From assembly GCA_964518335.1 (NCBI GenBank), contig CAZFDT010000019.1, positions 1 to 64,000 on the forward strand: DNA of 64,000 nucleotides. The letters run 5' to 3'. The DNA comes from CAZFDT01 sp964518335. Lineage in GTDB: Bacteria; Planctomycetota; Phycisphaerae; Phycisphaerales; Phycisphaeraceae. Position 1 is the first letter of the stretch. Every line of letters begins with the position of its first letter. A program made the translations under genes and the position numbers. The notes beneath the pieces were generated by a model. It was not told where the DNA came from, searched no databases, and worked only from the letters and a program-made list of their open reading frames with translations. Positions 33,601-41,657 of the stretch are shown here, one piece after another.

Positions 33601-33716
33601 TGCAGGACGCCTGCCGCGCCCTGCTGGTGGGCGAGGTAAGCACGCTGACACTCACCGGCCGGGGCAGCGCTGCAGTGACCCCCGCCGACTGGTCGGCTCC
33701 GCCCGGCGCGCCGTGA
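30642..33716 (+). CDS. Two-partner-secretion exoprotein (filamentous hemagglutinin type)
   Basis: A 1024-residue secreted adhesin candidate. After a signal peptide (AVWQAALVVALASLAARAQ) comes the TPS secretion domain (about residues 28-150): NQIGGTFNITGGTRLGGNRF, HSFSSFSVAAGQAAVF, and LLLLNPAGIVFGNGAAIDV, the NPxGI motif. The remaining 850 residues are repeating beta-helix turns (GDIVLDGPDVRVAAI and similar). The end, LQDACRALLVGEVSTLTLTG then RGSAAVTPADW, matches the C-terminus of cyanobacterial hemagglutinin-like proteins. Its export normally needs an outer-membrane TpsB partner; none lies in this window. The start at 30642 follows a TATGCT box. Confidence 0.85.
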   Translation: MCKAVWQAALVVALASLAARAQVIADGSLATSVNQIGGTFNITGGTRLGGNRFHSFSSFSVAAGQAAVFKNDPGVTRILARVTGGAVSTIHGTLRSETAGASLLLLNPAGIVFGNGAAIDVPGSFVATTADFVRFADSTRFDAAPGPNDSTLSAAAPESFGFLAASPAAIEVGDGAVLQLNDEHSLALVGGGVAIDDAQLRVADGAILLQGVNSPDTVPVDLDQLATVGRGDVAIGNGSVVSADGRGAGRIEIRGGRLTVSDSSVGVSATGNDPVSPGRMFFVAMEELAITDGALVRTLTAGDTDGAAMGLTSLGAVRITGLNAPSQPTTVGSATSGPARAGNVAIVAVESITMEGQVGITSATSADGDTGNLSLVAPDMTIQSLGDNDASVTLATNIAASGRTGDLVLDARTLTLRNATVSNVTLGAGNAGDMRVTADRVGLFDGASIFAATLSDAAGGNLVMRVDRLALRGASAIGALADGDGSPGQMAIEARRIRLAGANTRIGSPADGFDTSVSGDIGLRAEVLQLSDGAAILSNNRRAVAAGAVFLELGRLVIDSGGAIGAQTLADGAASGVIIAADDIRMSGGARITSATLGAGDAGAVVIDARSLQLTGDAQIDASTLAAGNGGLVSLIGGDIVLDGPDVRVAAITGEASTGRGGGVTIDARRLHMRRGASLGATSFGSGDAGVIVIEARDEVVLANTRRDVQTTIASQSVNDGAAGGVILVTGDYRATGRSGIFVDSLTDDRAGNIAVTARRIAMAGSTINSSALGAGDSGRILVATSGLLQLTDRASIRARTFPFSPANAGRIRIVAGAMTVADSDITVRSDNADSGNLIVRVSGPISIARSLISTEAARDGGNILLQSPEGIFISSSSILAQAGGNGGRILLNTLFRPSGSDASSPAATPAAVGNDTLLGPGPVTINDSLINGLASGQDVEVRIIATPLVLSSDSLILTGNAFFVPTDLSGEIAGLRGAELNRQIDLQDACRALLVGEVSTLTLTGRGSAAVTPADWSAPPGAP

Positions 33717-33749
33717 CAGCCGCAAGTATTCGCCGACGATTTTGTCCGC

Positions 33750-33755
33750 TATAAT
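33750..33755 (+). promoter_or_regulatory. Consensus -10 box TATAAT for tatA
   Basis: A perfect TATAAT about 54 bases before the tatA ATG. The -35 region is poor. The leader contains a short GGGC/GCCC hairpin. Confidence 0.55.
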
Positions 33756-33809
33756 CGACGAGCGACGCCAACGGGCAACTTCGCCCGCGCGCCGCACGTT
33801 GGATCTGCC

Positions 33810-34097
33810 ATGATGCCTTCATCGCTCGCCTTTGGGCCGCTGGGCGGCTGGGAACTCGTCATCATCGCGGTGGTCGGGCTGCTGATTTTCGGCAAGCGTC
33901 TGCCGGAGGTCGGCCGCAGCCTGGGCAAGGGCATCGTCGAGTTCAAAAAGGGCCTGCAGGGGATCGAGGACGACGTGAACACCGCCACCCCCCGCAAGCT
34001 CGACCGGGACTCGAGCGCCCGCATGGCCGACGCCGACCAGCAGCGTGAGCGCAGTGACGCGGCTTCCGGCGGCGACGCGGCCCGGCGCGACGATTGA
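33810..34097 (+). CDS. tatA: Sec-independent translocase subunit TatA/E
   Basis: A 95-residue Tat pore subunit, which carries folded proteins across the inner membrane. It has the standard pattern: short N-terminal helix GGWELVIIAVVGLLIFG, the hinge FGKRLPEVGRSLGKGI, an amphipathic helix EFKKGLQGIEDD, and a charged disordered tail. TatC and TatB are not in the window. The gene is alone between the exoprotein gene and a structured spacer, and has a consensus TATAAT promoter. Confidence 0.9.
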   Translation: MMPSSLAFGPLGGWELVIIAVVGLLIFGKRLPEVGRSLGKGIVEFKKGLQGIEDDVNTATPRKLDRDSSARMADADQQRERSDAASGGDAARRDD

Positions 34098-34187
34098 CGC
34101 CGGTCGCGGGGACACTATCGTGTAGAGACAGCGGGGGCCCGCCATTGGGGGTTCCTGACTGAATGGAGCGAGGTCCGGGGCGATGGT

Positions 34188-34273
34188 GACGCCGTGGGGG
34201 CGTCCCGAGGGTGATCTAGCGCTGTGTTTCCTCCTGCCCTCGGCCGGACTTCTGTGCTGGCCGGGGGTTTTTT
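34188..34273 (+). promoter_or_regulatory. Possible attenuator: antiterminator/terminator pair
   Basis: Hairpin GACGCC/GGCGTC (34188-34204) is followed by CCGAGGG (34205-34211). That sequence pairs perfectly with CCCTCGG (34237-34243), which is also the left side of the strong terminator stem at 34237-34273. The two pairings exclude each other, the layout expected for an attenuator or a riboswitch expression platform. No known riboswitch core is recognisable. Confidence 0.4.
34237..34273 (+). terminator. Strong intrinsic terminator
   Basis: A 9-bp stem, CCCTCGGCC with GGCCGGGGG (one G-T pair), a 13-base loop, and six T directly after. It lies 140 bases after tatA and 290 bases before the export gene, so it may end tatA or a short RNA in between. 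Confidence 0.85.
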
Positions 34274-34564
34274 GTTTGGCGTGGCCATCGATTGGATGCA
34301 GTTGCCCCGCGTCCGGGTGTGCGATCTGCGTAAGCGGGGCGGGCAGCGGGGTCGGTTTTTTTACTCGTGATGCGGAGTTATCGGCCGCCGGACTTGCATG
34401 TAAATCAATCGGTGGTTGAATCGTGGCGGGGGAGGGGGTGCGGAATCGCCGATGGTTCAGTATGATGCCCCAAGCCTCCCGAGTCGGCCGTGAGCGGCCA
34501 GGCATGGCGGGGGGCCGGGACGCGTAAAGGCCCTGTCGGTTTTCATCCTTATTGAGGTGCGGTG
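34274..34564. other. Gene-free leader region of the polysaccharide export gene
   Basis: About 290 bases with no credible gene. It includes a 7-bp stem GCCCCGC/GCGGGGC (34304-34340) and a 7-T run at 34356-34362, which could form a second, weaker terminator. The last 15 bases hold the GAGG ribosome site of the export gene. Confidence 0.5.
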
Positions 34565-35965
34565 ATGAAGAAGAACGTGATGACGGCGGCGGTGCTGAGC
34601 GGGTGCGTGCTGGCGCTGGCCGGGTGCGAAGCGGACACGTGGTTCGACCCGTCCAAGCCCGGACGTTTCGAGCGCACGCCCGTGACCCTGCCGATCCTCG
34701 ATCGCATCGACGTGATCGAGCCCGCCGAGGAAATCACCTTCGGCAAGAGCGGCGTGCTGCCCGAGGACCTCAAGCCGGACGTGCGCGAGTACGTCATCGG
34801 CACCAACGACCTGATCACGGTGACGGTGTTCGAGCTGATCGTGCCCGGCGTGGACTCGGTGAACACGCGGCGCGTGGACGAGCTGGGCATGATCCGCCTG
34901 CCCGGCGGCATCGGCCCGGTCAAGGCCGCCGGCCAATCGCCCAGCACGCTGGAGAAAGCGATCTCGCAGGTTCTCGACGACAAGGGCCTGCTCAAGGACG
35001 CCAGCGTCACGGTGATCGTGCAGCAGGCGACGCAGAACACCTACAGCATCATCGGCGAGCCGCAGGAAGGCCAGACGGCGTTCGGCACCTATGCGATTCC
35101 GCGGCCTGACTTCCGCCTGCTCGACGCGATCGCGCTGGCGCGAGGCGTGCCCGGCCGGACCAAGGCGCTGCAGATCTTCCGCCAGATTCCCCTGACCAGC
35201 GAGGTCGCCGGCGAGGCGGTTCAGCGCGAGGCCCAGGACGCCCAGGAAGGCGGCCCCGCCGGCGAGCCGCAGGACCCCGCCAAGCTCATCGAGGGCCTGC
35301 TTCAGGGCATGGACCCCGAGATCAAGGTCCAGGACACCCCGCCGCCCCCCGGCATGGACAGCGGCATGCAGGATGCGCCCGGCGCGCCCAAGTTCGTCAA
35401 CATCGAGGGCAAGTGGATTCGCGTCCAGTCCGTCGAGACCCAGCGCGTCGAGGAACTCGTGCAGAGCGATCCCGAGGCCCTCAAGTTCCTCATCAGCCAG
35501 CGCATCATCGAGGTGCCCTACAAGCGGCTTCTCGCCGGCGACATGCGGTTCAACATCGTCATTCGCCCCGGCGACGTCATCAAGGTGCCCGAGCGCAACG
35601 CGGGCTTCGTGTACATCATGGGTGAAATCGGCCGGCCCGGCGCATACACCGTGCCCGGCGAAAACGACCTGACCCTCAAGCAGCTCGTCGCTTCCGCCGG
35701 CGGCCTCGGCCCGCTGGCCATACCCGAGCGCGTCGATCTCATCCGCCGCGTCAGCGACACGCAGGAAGCGACCATGCGGTTGAACCTGCGAGCCATCTTC
35801 GACGGCACGCAGCCCGACTTCTTCCTCAAGACCAACGACATGATCAACGTCGGCACCAACTTCTTTGCGGCGCCCCTGGCGGTCATTCGCAACGGCTTCC
35901 GCATGACCTACGGCTTCGGGTTCATCGTGGACCGCAACTTCTCGCAGGAAGTGTTCGGCCCGTAA
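34565..35965 (+). CDS. Polysaccharide export lipoprotein (Wza/SLBB type)
   Basis: A 466-residue lipoprotein. The signal ends in VLALAGC. A Poly_export domain (YVIGTNDLITVTVFELIVPG) is followed by SLBB segments (NTYSIIGEPQEGQTAFGTYA and then GFVYIMGEIGRPGAYTVPGE, LTLKQLVASAGGLGPLAIPE). An acidic, proline-rich insert (residues about 220-270) separates the two SLBB parts, which is unusual. These proteins form or gate the outer-membrane channel for exopolysaccharide. No other capsule gene is close. The ATG at 34565 has a GAGG site; a GTG one codon earlier is possible. A strong terminator follows. Confidence 0.82.
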   Translation: MKKNVMTAAVLSGCVLALAGCEADTWFDPSKPGRFERTPVTLPILDRIDVIEPAEEITFGKSGVLPEDLKPDVREYVIGTNDLITVTVFELIVPGVDSVNTRRVDELGMIRLPGGIGPVKAAGQSPSTLEKAISQVLDDKGLLKDASVTVIVQQATQNTYSIIGEPQEGQTAFGTYAIPRPDFRLLDAIALARGVPGRTKALQIFRQIPLTSEVAGEAVQREAQDAQEGGPAGEPQDPAKLIEGLLQGMDPEIKVQDTPPPPGMDSGMQDAPGAPKFVNIEGKWIRVQSVETQRVEELVQSDPEALKFLISQRIIEVPYKRLLAGDMRFNIVIRPGDVIKVPERNAGFVYIMGEIGRPGAYTVPGENDLTLKQLVASAGGLGPLAIPERVDLIRRVSDTQEATMRLNLRAIFDGTQPDFFLKTNDMINVGTNFFAAPLAVIRNGFRMTYGFGFIVDRNFSQEVFGP

Positions 35966-35991
35966 GCTTCACCCACAGCACCGAATCACCA

Positions 35992-36025
35992 CCGCCGAAG
36001 CGACTGCACGCTTCGGCGGTTTTTT
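35992..36025 (+). terminator. Strong intrinsic terminator after the export gene
   Basis: A perfect 10-bp stem CCGCCGAAGC/GCTTCGGCGG with an 8-base loop, then six T. Confidence 0.93.
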
Positions 36026-36066
36026 CTTGGGCATAGGCGGATTCGTGAGCGGGTCGACCGGACGGC

Positions 36067-36072
36067 TACAAT
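36067..36072 (+). promoter_or_regulatory. Putative -10 box TACAAT, leaderless dinG
   Basis: TACAAT ends 7 bases before the GTG start at 36080. No ribosome site is present. Confidence 0.55.
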
Positions 36073-36079
36073 CCTCGCC

Positions 36080-38143
36080 GTGCCTATCGATCCGTTGCAC
36101 ATCCTCGGCCCCCACGGCCCCATCGCCCGGCGGCTGGGCGAGCGCTACGAGCGGCGGCCCGAGCAGGAGCAGATGGTCGCCGCGGTGCGCGACGCCCTGC
36201 GCAACAAGGCATCCCTTGTCGTCGAGGCCGGCACAGGCGTCGGCAAGAGCTTCGCCTACCTGCTGCCTGCCATTGAGGCCATCACCGCCAGCTCCAACAA
36301 GGATGAACGCCGCCGCGTGGTCATCTCGACGCACACGATCGCCCTGCAGGAGCAGATCATCCACAAGGACGTGCCGCTGCTGCAGGCGGTGACGCCCGAC
36401 GAGTTCACCGCGGTGCTGGTCAAGGGCCGGGGCAACTACGTGTCGATCCGCCGCGCCCATCGCGCGTGGGAGCGCAAGGGATCGCTGTACGAGGGGGACG
36501 CGGAGATCCGGTCGCTGCGCGCCATCCACAACTGGCTCACTGCAACGGACGACGGCTCGCTCGCCACGCTTGCGGGGGTGGAGGCGATGAGCGTCTGGAG
36601 CGACGTGCAGAGCGACGGCGAGGACTGCCTGGGCCGGCGATGCCCCACGTTCAACCAGTGCTTCTACCAGGCGGCGCGGCGACGGATGCAGAACGCCGAC
36701 CTGCTCGTGGTCAACCACGCCCTGTTTTTCAGCGACCTGGCGCTGCGCGCCGCGGGGCACGGCCTGCTGCCGCCTTACGACGCGGTGGTCCTCGACGAGG
36801 CGCACACCATCGAGGACGTCGCCAGCGAGCACTTCGGTCTGAGCGTGTCCCGCTACCAGGTGGGCCACCTCCTGTCGCGACTGCTGCATCCGCGCAAGGA
36901 GAAGGGCCTGCTGGCGACGCTGGGGCGCAAGATCGACTCGCAACTGCTCGACAAGGCTCTGGGCGCGGTGAGCAACTGTCGCTATGCCGCGGAGACGCTC
37001 TTCGACGAGTTGATCGCGTGGCAGGATCAGGACGGCCGCAGGAACGGCCGCATCGATCGCCCGCGGATCATCGACAACGCCCTGTCGCCGCAGTTGCAGG
37101 AGCTGTCGCTGATCCTCAAGCTGCTGCGCGACAAGGTGGACGACGACGGGGACAAGCTCGAGCTCAATGGCTACGCCGGCCGCGCCGAGGCCGTCGCCGG
37201 GTCGCTCACGGCGCTGCTGGAGCAGAGCCTCGAGGATAGCGTGTATTGGCTGGAAGTGTCGGGGGCGCGATTCAAGCGCGTGAAGCTCTGTTGCTCGCCC
37301 GTGGAGGTGTCGGGCCTGTTGCGCCAGCGCCTGTTCGAGGCGCAGACGCATCGCGGCGAGCCGCTGTCGGTCGTGCTCACCTCGGCGACGCTGGCGACCT
37401 CGACGCGCGACGCCGCCGCTGGGGCCTTCGCCCATCTCAAGCGACGGGTGGGCTGCGAGTCGGCCCGCCAACTGCAGCTCGGCTCGCCGTTCGACTACGC
37501 CACTCAGGCCGAGCTGATCCTCGACGCCGATCTGCCCGAGCCCAATGCACCGGGGCATTTCGAGCGGTTCGCTCCGCGGCTGTTGGAGCACCTGGACGAA
37601 ACCGACGGCGGGGCGTTCGTGCTCTTCACCAGCTACGCGCTGCTCAAGCAGGCGGCGGCGTGGCTCAAGCCTCACCTCGCACAGCGCGGCATGCCGATGC
37701 ACGTCCACCTGCCCGGCGGCGAGGGCGAGCAGCGCAGCGTCTTACTCGATCGCTTCAAGGCCGACCGTCGCAGCGTCCTGCTCGGCGCCGACAGCTTCTG
37801 GCAGGGCGTGGATGTGCCCGGCGAAGGGTTGCGCAACGTCATCATCACGCGGCTGCCGTTCGAGGTCCCCGATCGCCCGCTTGTCGAGGCTCGCATGCAG
37901 CGCATCACTGCCCGCGGCGGCAACGCCTTCGCCGAGTATTCTCTGCCGGGGGCGCTGCTCAAGTTCAAGCAGGGCTTCGGCCGGCTCATCCGCAGCAAGG
38001 CCGACCGTGGCCGCGTCGTCGTCATGGACAGCCGCATGGCGACCAAGCCCTACGGTCGCCAGTTCGTCGCCGCGCTGCCGCCGCTGAAGGTCACCCGCCG
38101 TACCTCGGCATCCACGGGAGCGTCGTCCGCGCCGACGGCGTGA
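36080..38143 (+). CDS. dinG: DinG-family ATP-dependent DNA helicase
   Basis: A 687-residue superfamily 2 helicase of the DinG/XPD type, acting in DNA repair and removal of R-loops or replication-blocking structures. Walker A EAGTGVGKSFAYLLPA is at about residues 46-61. Cysteines for an iron-sulfur cluster lie in DCLGRRCPTFNQCF, the DEAH box in VVLDEAHTIEDVASEHFG, and motifs V/VI in SFWQGVDVPGEGLRNVIIT and GFGRLIRSKADRGRVVV. The GTG start at 36080 follows a TACAAT box and begins the conserved N-terminus. Only three cluster cysteines are obvious to me. The arsenic operon starts 138 bases downstream. Confidence 0.9.
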   Translation: MPIDPLHILGPHGPIARRLGERYERRPEQEQMVAAVRDALRNKASLVVEAGTGVGKSFAYLLPAIEAITASSNKDERRRVVISTHTIALQEQIIHKDVPLLQAVTPDEFTAVLVKGRGNYVSIRRAHRAWERKGSLYEGDAEIRSLRAIHNWLTATDDGSLATLAGVEAMSVWSDVQSDGEDCLGRRCPTFNQCFYQAARRRMQNADLLVVNHALFFSDLALRAAGHGLLPPYDAVVLDEAHTIEDVASEHFGLSVSRYQVGHLLSRLLHPRKEKGLLATLGRKIDSQLLDKALGAVSNCRYAAETLFDELIAWQDQDGRRNGRIDRPRIIDNALSPQLQELSLILKLLRDKVDDDGDKLELNGYAGRAEAVAGSLTALLEQSLEDSVYWLEVSGARFKRVKLCCSPVEVSGLLRQRLFEAQTHRGEPLSVVLTSATLATSTRDAAAGAFAHLKRRVGCESARQLQLGSPFDYATQAELILDADLPEPNAPGHFERFAPRLLEHLDETDGGAFVLFTSYALLKQAAAWLKPHLAQRGMPMHVHLPGGEGEQRSVLLDRFKADRRSVLLGADSFWQGVDVPGEGLRNVIITRLPFEVPDRPLVEARMQRITARGGNAFAEYSLPGALLKFKQGFGRLIRSKADRGRVVVMDSRMATKPYGRQFVAALPPLKVTRRTSASTGASSAPTA

Positions 38144-38224
38144 TCCACCGCGGTCGAACGACAGACGCCGGGGCCGGAGACGGCCCGGCTCGCTTCCGCG
38201 CCGACTACACCACCCACCATCCTA

Positions 38225-38278
38225 TTGACACCGCCGTCATCGCTGCTACAATTCGTCAATTGGCGAAGTGACGAATTG
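38225..38278 (+). promoter_or_regulatory. ars operon promoter and operator
   Basis: TTGACA (38225-38230), a 16-base spacer and TACAAT (38247-38252), then a perfect inverted repeat CAATTCGTCA...TGACGAATTG (38249-38258 and 38269-38278) covering the -10 and the likely start of transcription. TTCG...CGAA (38252-38267) lies inside it. This is the typical position for ArsR repression, released by arsenite. It ends 2 bases before the arsR ATG. Confidence 0.85.
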
Positions 38279-38280
38279 GC

Positions 38281-38643
38281 ATGAACGACTTTCTCACCAT
38301 CACCAAGGCCCTGGGCGACGAGCCTCGCGTTCGCGCCCTCATGGCCCTGCGCAAGGGCGAGTTGTGCCTGTGCCAGATCATCGACCTGCTGGGTCTGGCG
38401 CCCTCCACGGTGAGCAAACACATGGCCATTCTCCACGACGCCGGCCTCGTCGCCCGCCGCAAGGAGGGCAAGTGGCATTACTACCGCCTGGCGTGCGACG
38501 CCAGGTCGCCACTGGTCCAGCGAACGCTCGACTGGCTCTGCGACTGCCTCTGTGCCGAGCCCACCGTCAAGCAGGATGGCAAGCGTGCGATTCAGGTCAA
38601 GCGTATCAGCCTCGATCAACTGTGCGGCTGCTACCGCACTTAA
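38281..38643 (+). CDS. arsR: Arsenite-responsive repressor ArsR
   Basis: A 120-residue winged-helix protein that represses the ars genes until arsenite binds. The thiolate site is ELCLCQIIDLL (Cys29 and Cys31), as in the ELCxC motif of classic ArsR. The recognition helix is APSTVSKHMAILHDAGLV, followed by the wing RRKEGKWHYYRL. Further cysteines near the end (LCDCLCAE and LCGCYRT) could widen metal binding. It is first in the operon, with the methyltransferase gene 14 bases on. Confidence 0.93.
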   Translation: MNDFLTITKALGDEPRVRALMALRKGELCLCQIIDLLGLAPSTVSKHMAILHDAGLVARRKEGKWHYYRLACDARSPLVQRTLDWLCDCLCAEPTVKQDGKRAIQVKRISLDQLCGCYRT

Positions 38644-38657
38644 CAGGAGCACACATC

Positions 38658-39503
38658 ATGACCACCGCGATTCACGAGAAGGTGTCCGAACGCTACGGCC
38701 AGATCGCCCGCACGGGTGGAAGCTGTTGCGGGGGCACGGGTGTCGCCACCGATGATCACGCCGGCCTGATCGGATACAGCGCCGATCAGCTTGATGCCGT
38801 GCCGGAGGGGGCGAACCTGGGCCTGGGCTGCGGCAACCCGACGTCGCTGACGATGATCGAGCCGGGCATGACCGTCGTCGATCTGGGCAGTGGCGCGGGC
38901 ATCGATTGTTTCCTGGCGGCCCGACACGTGGGGCCACAGGGGAAAGTCATCGGCGTCGATATGACCGACGCCATGCTGGAAAAGGCCCGCGATTTTGCGG
39001 CGAAAAAGGGCTATCGCAACGTCGAGTTCCGCAAGGGCATCATCGAGCAGTTGCCCCTCGAGGACGCCAGCGTGGACCTGGTCATCAGCAACTGCGTGAT
39101 CAATCTGTCGCCGGACAAGGGTCAGGTGTTTCGCGAGATCGCGCGGGTGCTCAAGCCCGGCGGTCGCGCGGCGATCAGCGACATCGTGTTGCTCAAACCG
39201 CTGCCCGAGCAGGTGAAGAACGACGTGGAGGCGTACATCGGCTGCATCGCCGGGGCGGAGCTGGTGGGGGGTTATCTGCAGCACGCCTTCGTCGCCGGGC
39301 TGAACATCGACCGCGCCCACCGCAAGTCGTACGACGTGGTGGGCGTGCTGGGCTGCAGTCCCGAGGCGTCGAAGCTCATCGACAACCTGCCCGGCGATTT
39401 CGACGGCAACGCCCACGTGGCGAGCCTGGACGTGGTCCTGGTGAAGCCCGCTCCCCGCGGCGAATCGCTGCCGGTGGCGACCCGGTCCACGTGCTGCGGA
39501 TGA
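38658..39503 (+). CDS. arsM: Arsenite S-adenosylmethionine methyltransferase
   Basis: A 281-residue ArsM enzyme, which methylates arsenite, using SAM, to products that are volatile or exported. The SAM motif VVDLGSGAGIDCFLAA is at about residues 74-89. The cysteines typical of ArsM are in GLGCGNPTS, VISNCVINLSPDK and AYIGCIAGAELVGGY. An early SCCGGTG and a final STCCG add paired cysteines. The start at 38658 has an AGGAG site; the frame is open further upstream but that part overlaps arsR. It lies 10 bases before acr3. Confidence 0.92.
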   Translation: MTTAIHEKVSERYGQIARTGGSCCGGTGVATDDHAGLIGYSADQLDAVPEGANLGLGCGNPTSLTMIEPGMTVVDLGSGAGIDCFLAARHVGPQGKVIGVDMTDAMLEKARDFAAKKGYRNVEFRKGIIEQLPLEDASVDLVISNCVINLSPDKGQVFREIARVLKPGGRAAISDIVLLKPLPEQVKNDVEAYIGCIAGAELVGGYLQHAFVAGLNIDRAHRKSYDVVGVLGCSPEASKLIDNLPGDFDGNAHVASLDVVLVKPAPRGESLPVATRSTCCG

Positions 39504-39513
39504 GAGGTGCATC

Positions 39514-40610
<1,097 letters not shown>

Positions 40611-40614
<4 letters not shown>

Positions 40615-41033
40615 CGCAACCGCGGCGCATCCTTGTACTCTGCACCGGCAATCGCTGCCGCTCCCAGATGGCCGAAGGTTGGCTGCGCCACTTCGCTGGC
40701 GGCAGTGACATCGAGGTGTTCAGCGCCGGCACGCATCCCAAGGGCGTCCACCCGCTGGCCATCGAGGTCATGTCCGAAGCCGGCGTCGATATCTCCGCGC
40801 ACACCAGCGATCACGTGAGCCGGTATCAGCACGACGCCTTCGACGTGGTCGTGACCGTGTGCGACAGCGCCAAGGAGGCCTGCCCGGTGTTTCCCGGCGC
40901 CAAGCGCACGGTGCATCACAGCTTCGAGGACCCGGACGATCCGCGTCTGTCGCCCGACGAGCTCAAACGCCTGTTCCGGCGCATACGCGATGAGATTCGC
41001 GATTGGGCCCGCCAGTTCATTGACGAGTGCTAA
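40611..41033 (+). CDS. arsC: Arsenate reductase, low-molecular-weight phosphatase type
   Basis: A 140-residue thioredoxin-coupled ArsC that reduces arsenate to arsenite for Acr3 to export. The P-loop CTGNRCRSQMAEGW starts the protein with the catalytic cysteine (Cys11). The second redox pair is expected in VVTVCDSAKEACPVFPG, where both cysteines are present. FEDPDDPRLSP holds the acid Asp. It overlaps acr3 by 4 bases and its stop codon touches a 14-base hairpin repeat. Confidence 0.94.
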
Positions 41034-41046
41034 GCCGCAAGCGGCT
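41033..41046. repeat. 14-base hairpin AGCCGCAAGCGGCT
   Basis: Stem AGCCGC/GCGGCT with a two-base loop, between the convergent arsC and nitroreductase genes. The same 14 bases recur at 53023-53036, with related CAAGCGGCT forms at 46359-46367 and 54220-54228. Confidence 0.7.
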
Positions 41047-41051
41047 GAAGA

Positions 41052-41657
41052 TCAGGGCTTGACGAGCGACGCCGCCTCATCCCACTTGCCGGTGAAGACG
41101 ATCTCCGTGAGCGGCTTGCGCGTGCGCTCCTCGTGCTCGGCCTGCTTGAGCGAATCGGGCAGCGTGTCGGGATCGCCGGCGTAGCCCACGGCACACGCGG
41201 TCTGCGGCTCGAAATCGTCGGGAATCTTGTAGGTCTTGCGCACCTTGTCCAGATCGACCCCCGCCATCTGGTGAGCGAACAGCCCCATGGCCGTGGCCTG
41301 CAGCGTCAGGTTCGCCATCGCCAGACCCACGTCGTGGACGTACACGCGGTTGGGCTTGCCGTTCTTGCTGAACGTCTTCTTCGACACGGTGAGAATCAAG
41401 AGCGGCGCCTGCTTGGCCCACACCTGGTTGGCTTCGAGCAGGCACTCCAGGGCCTTCTTGTATTCCTTTTCGTTGTCCTTGGTGGCGACAATGAACCGCC
41501 AAGGCTGCTCGTTGTAGCTCGACGCCGCCCACCGCGCCGCCTCGAAAAGCTGTCGCACCTTGTTGGGCTCGATCAGGCGGTCGCCAAAGGCGCGCGGGCT
41601 CCAGCGACGCTTGATGACATCGAGGATCGGGTAATCACTGCTGGCCGGCTTCTCCAT
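41052..41657 (-). CDS. Nitroreductase family protein
   Basis: A 201-residue FMN-dependent oxidoreductase. Typical segments: VIKRRWSPRAFGDRLIEPNK with the flavin-binding RxSxR-like RRWSPR, AARWAASSYNEQPWRFIVAT, and VGLAMANLTLQATAMGLFAH, with a late TACAVGYAGDPDTLP. These enzymes use NAD(P)H to reduce nitro-aromatics, quinones or flavin; the natural substrate is unknown. The start at 41657 is the first conserved residue set and has a GGAG site. It overlaps the end of the HEAT-repeat gene by 23 bases, so they may be co-transcribed. Confidence 0.87.
   Translation of the reverse strand: MEKPASSDYPILDVIKRRWSPRAFGDRLIEPNKVRQLFEAARWAASSYNEQPWRFIVATKDNEKEYKKALECLLEANQVWAKQAPLLILTVSKKTFSKNGKPNRVYVHDVGLAMANLTLQATAMGLFAHQMAGVDLDKVRKTYKIPDDFEPQTACAVGYAGDPDTLPDSLKQAEHEERTRKPLTEIVFTGKWDEAASLVKP

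Noticed and set aside
34098..34240. Spacer after tatA considered as SRP RNA, 6S RNA, tmRNA or a c-di-GMP riboswitch
   Set aside because: None of the conserved core sequences of these RNAs is visible. Only the hairpin arrangement is reported.
38268..38657. Upstream extension of arsM through arsR
   Set aside because: arsR is clearly coding in another frame, and arsM has an AGGAG site at 38658.
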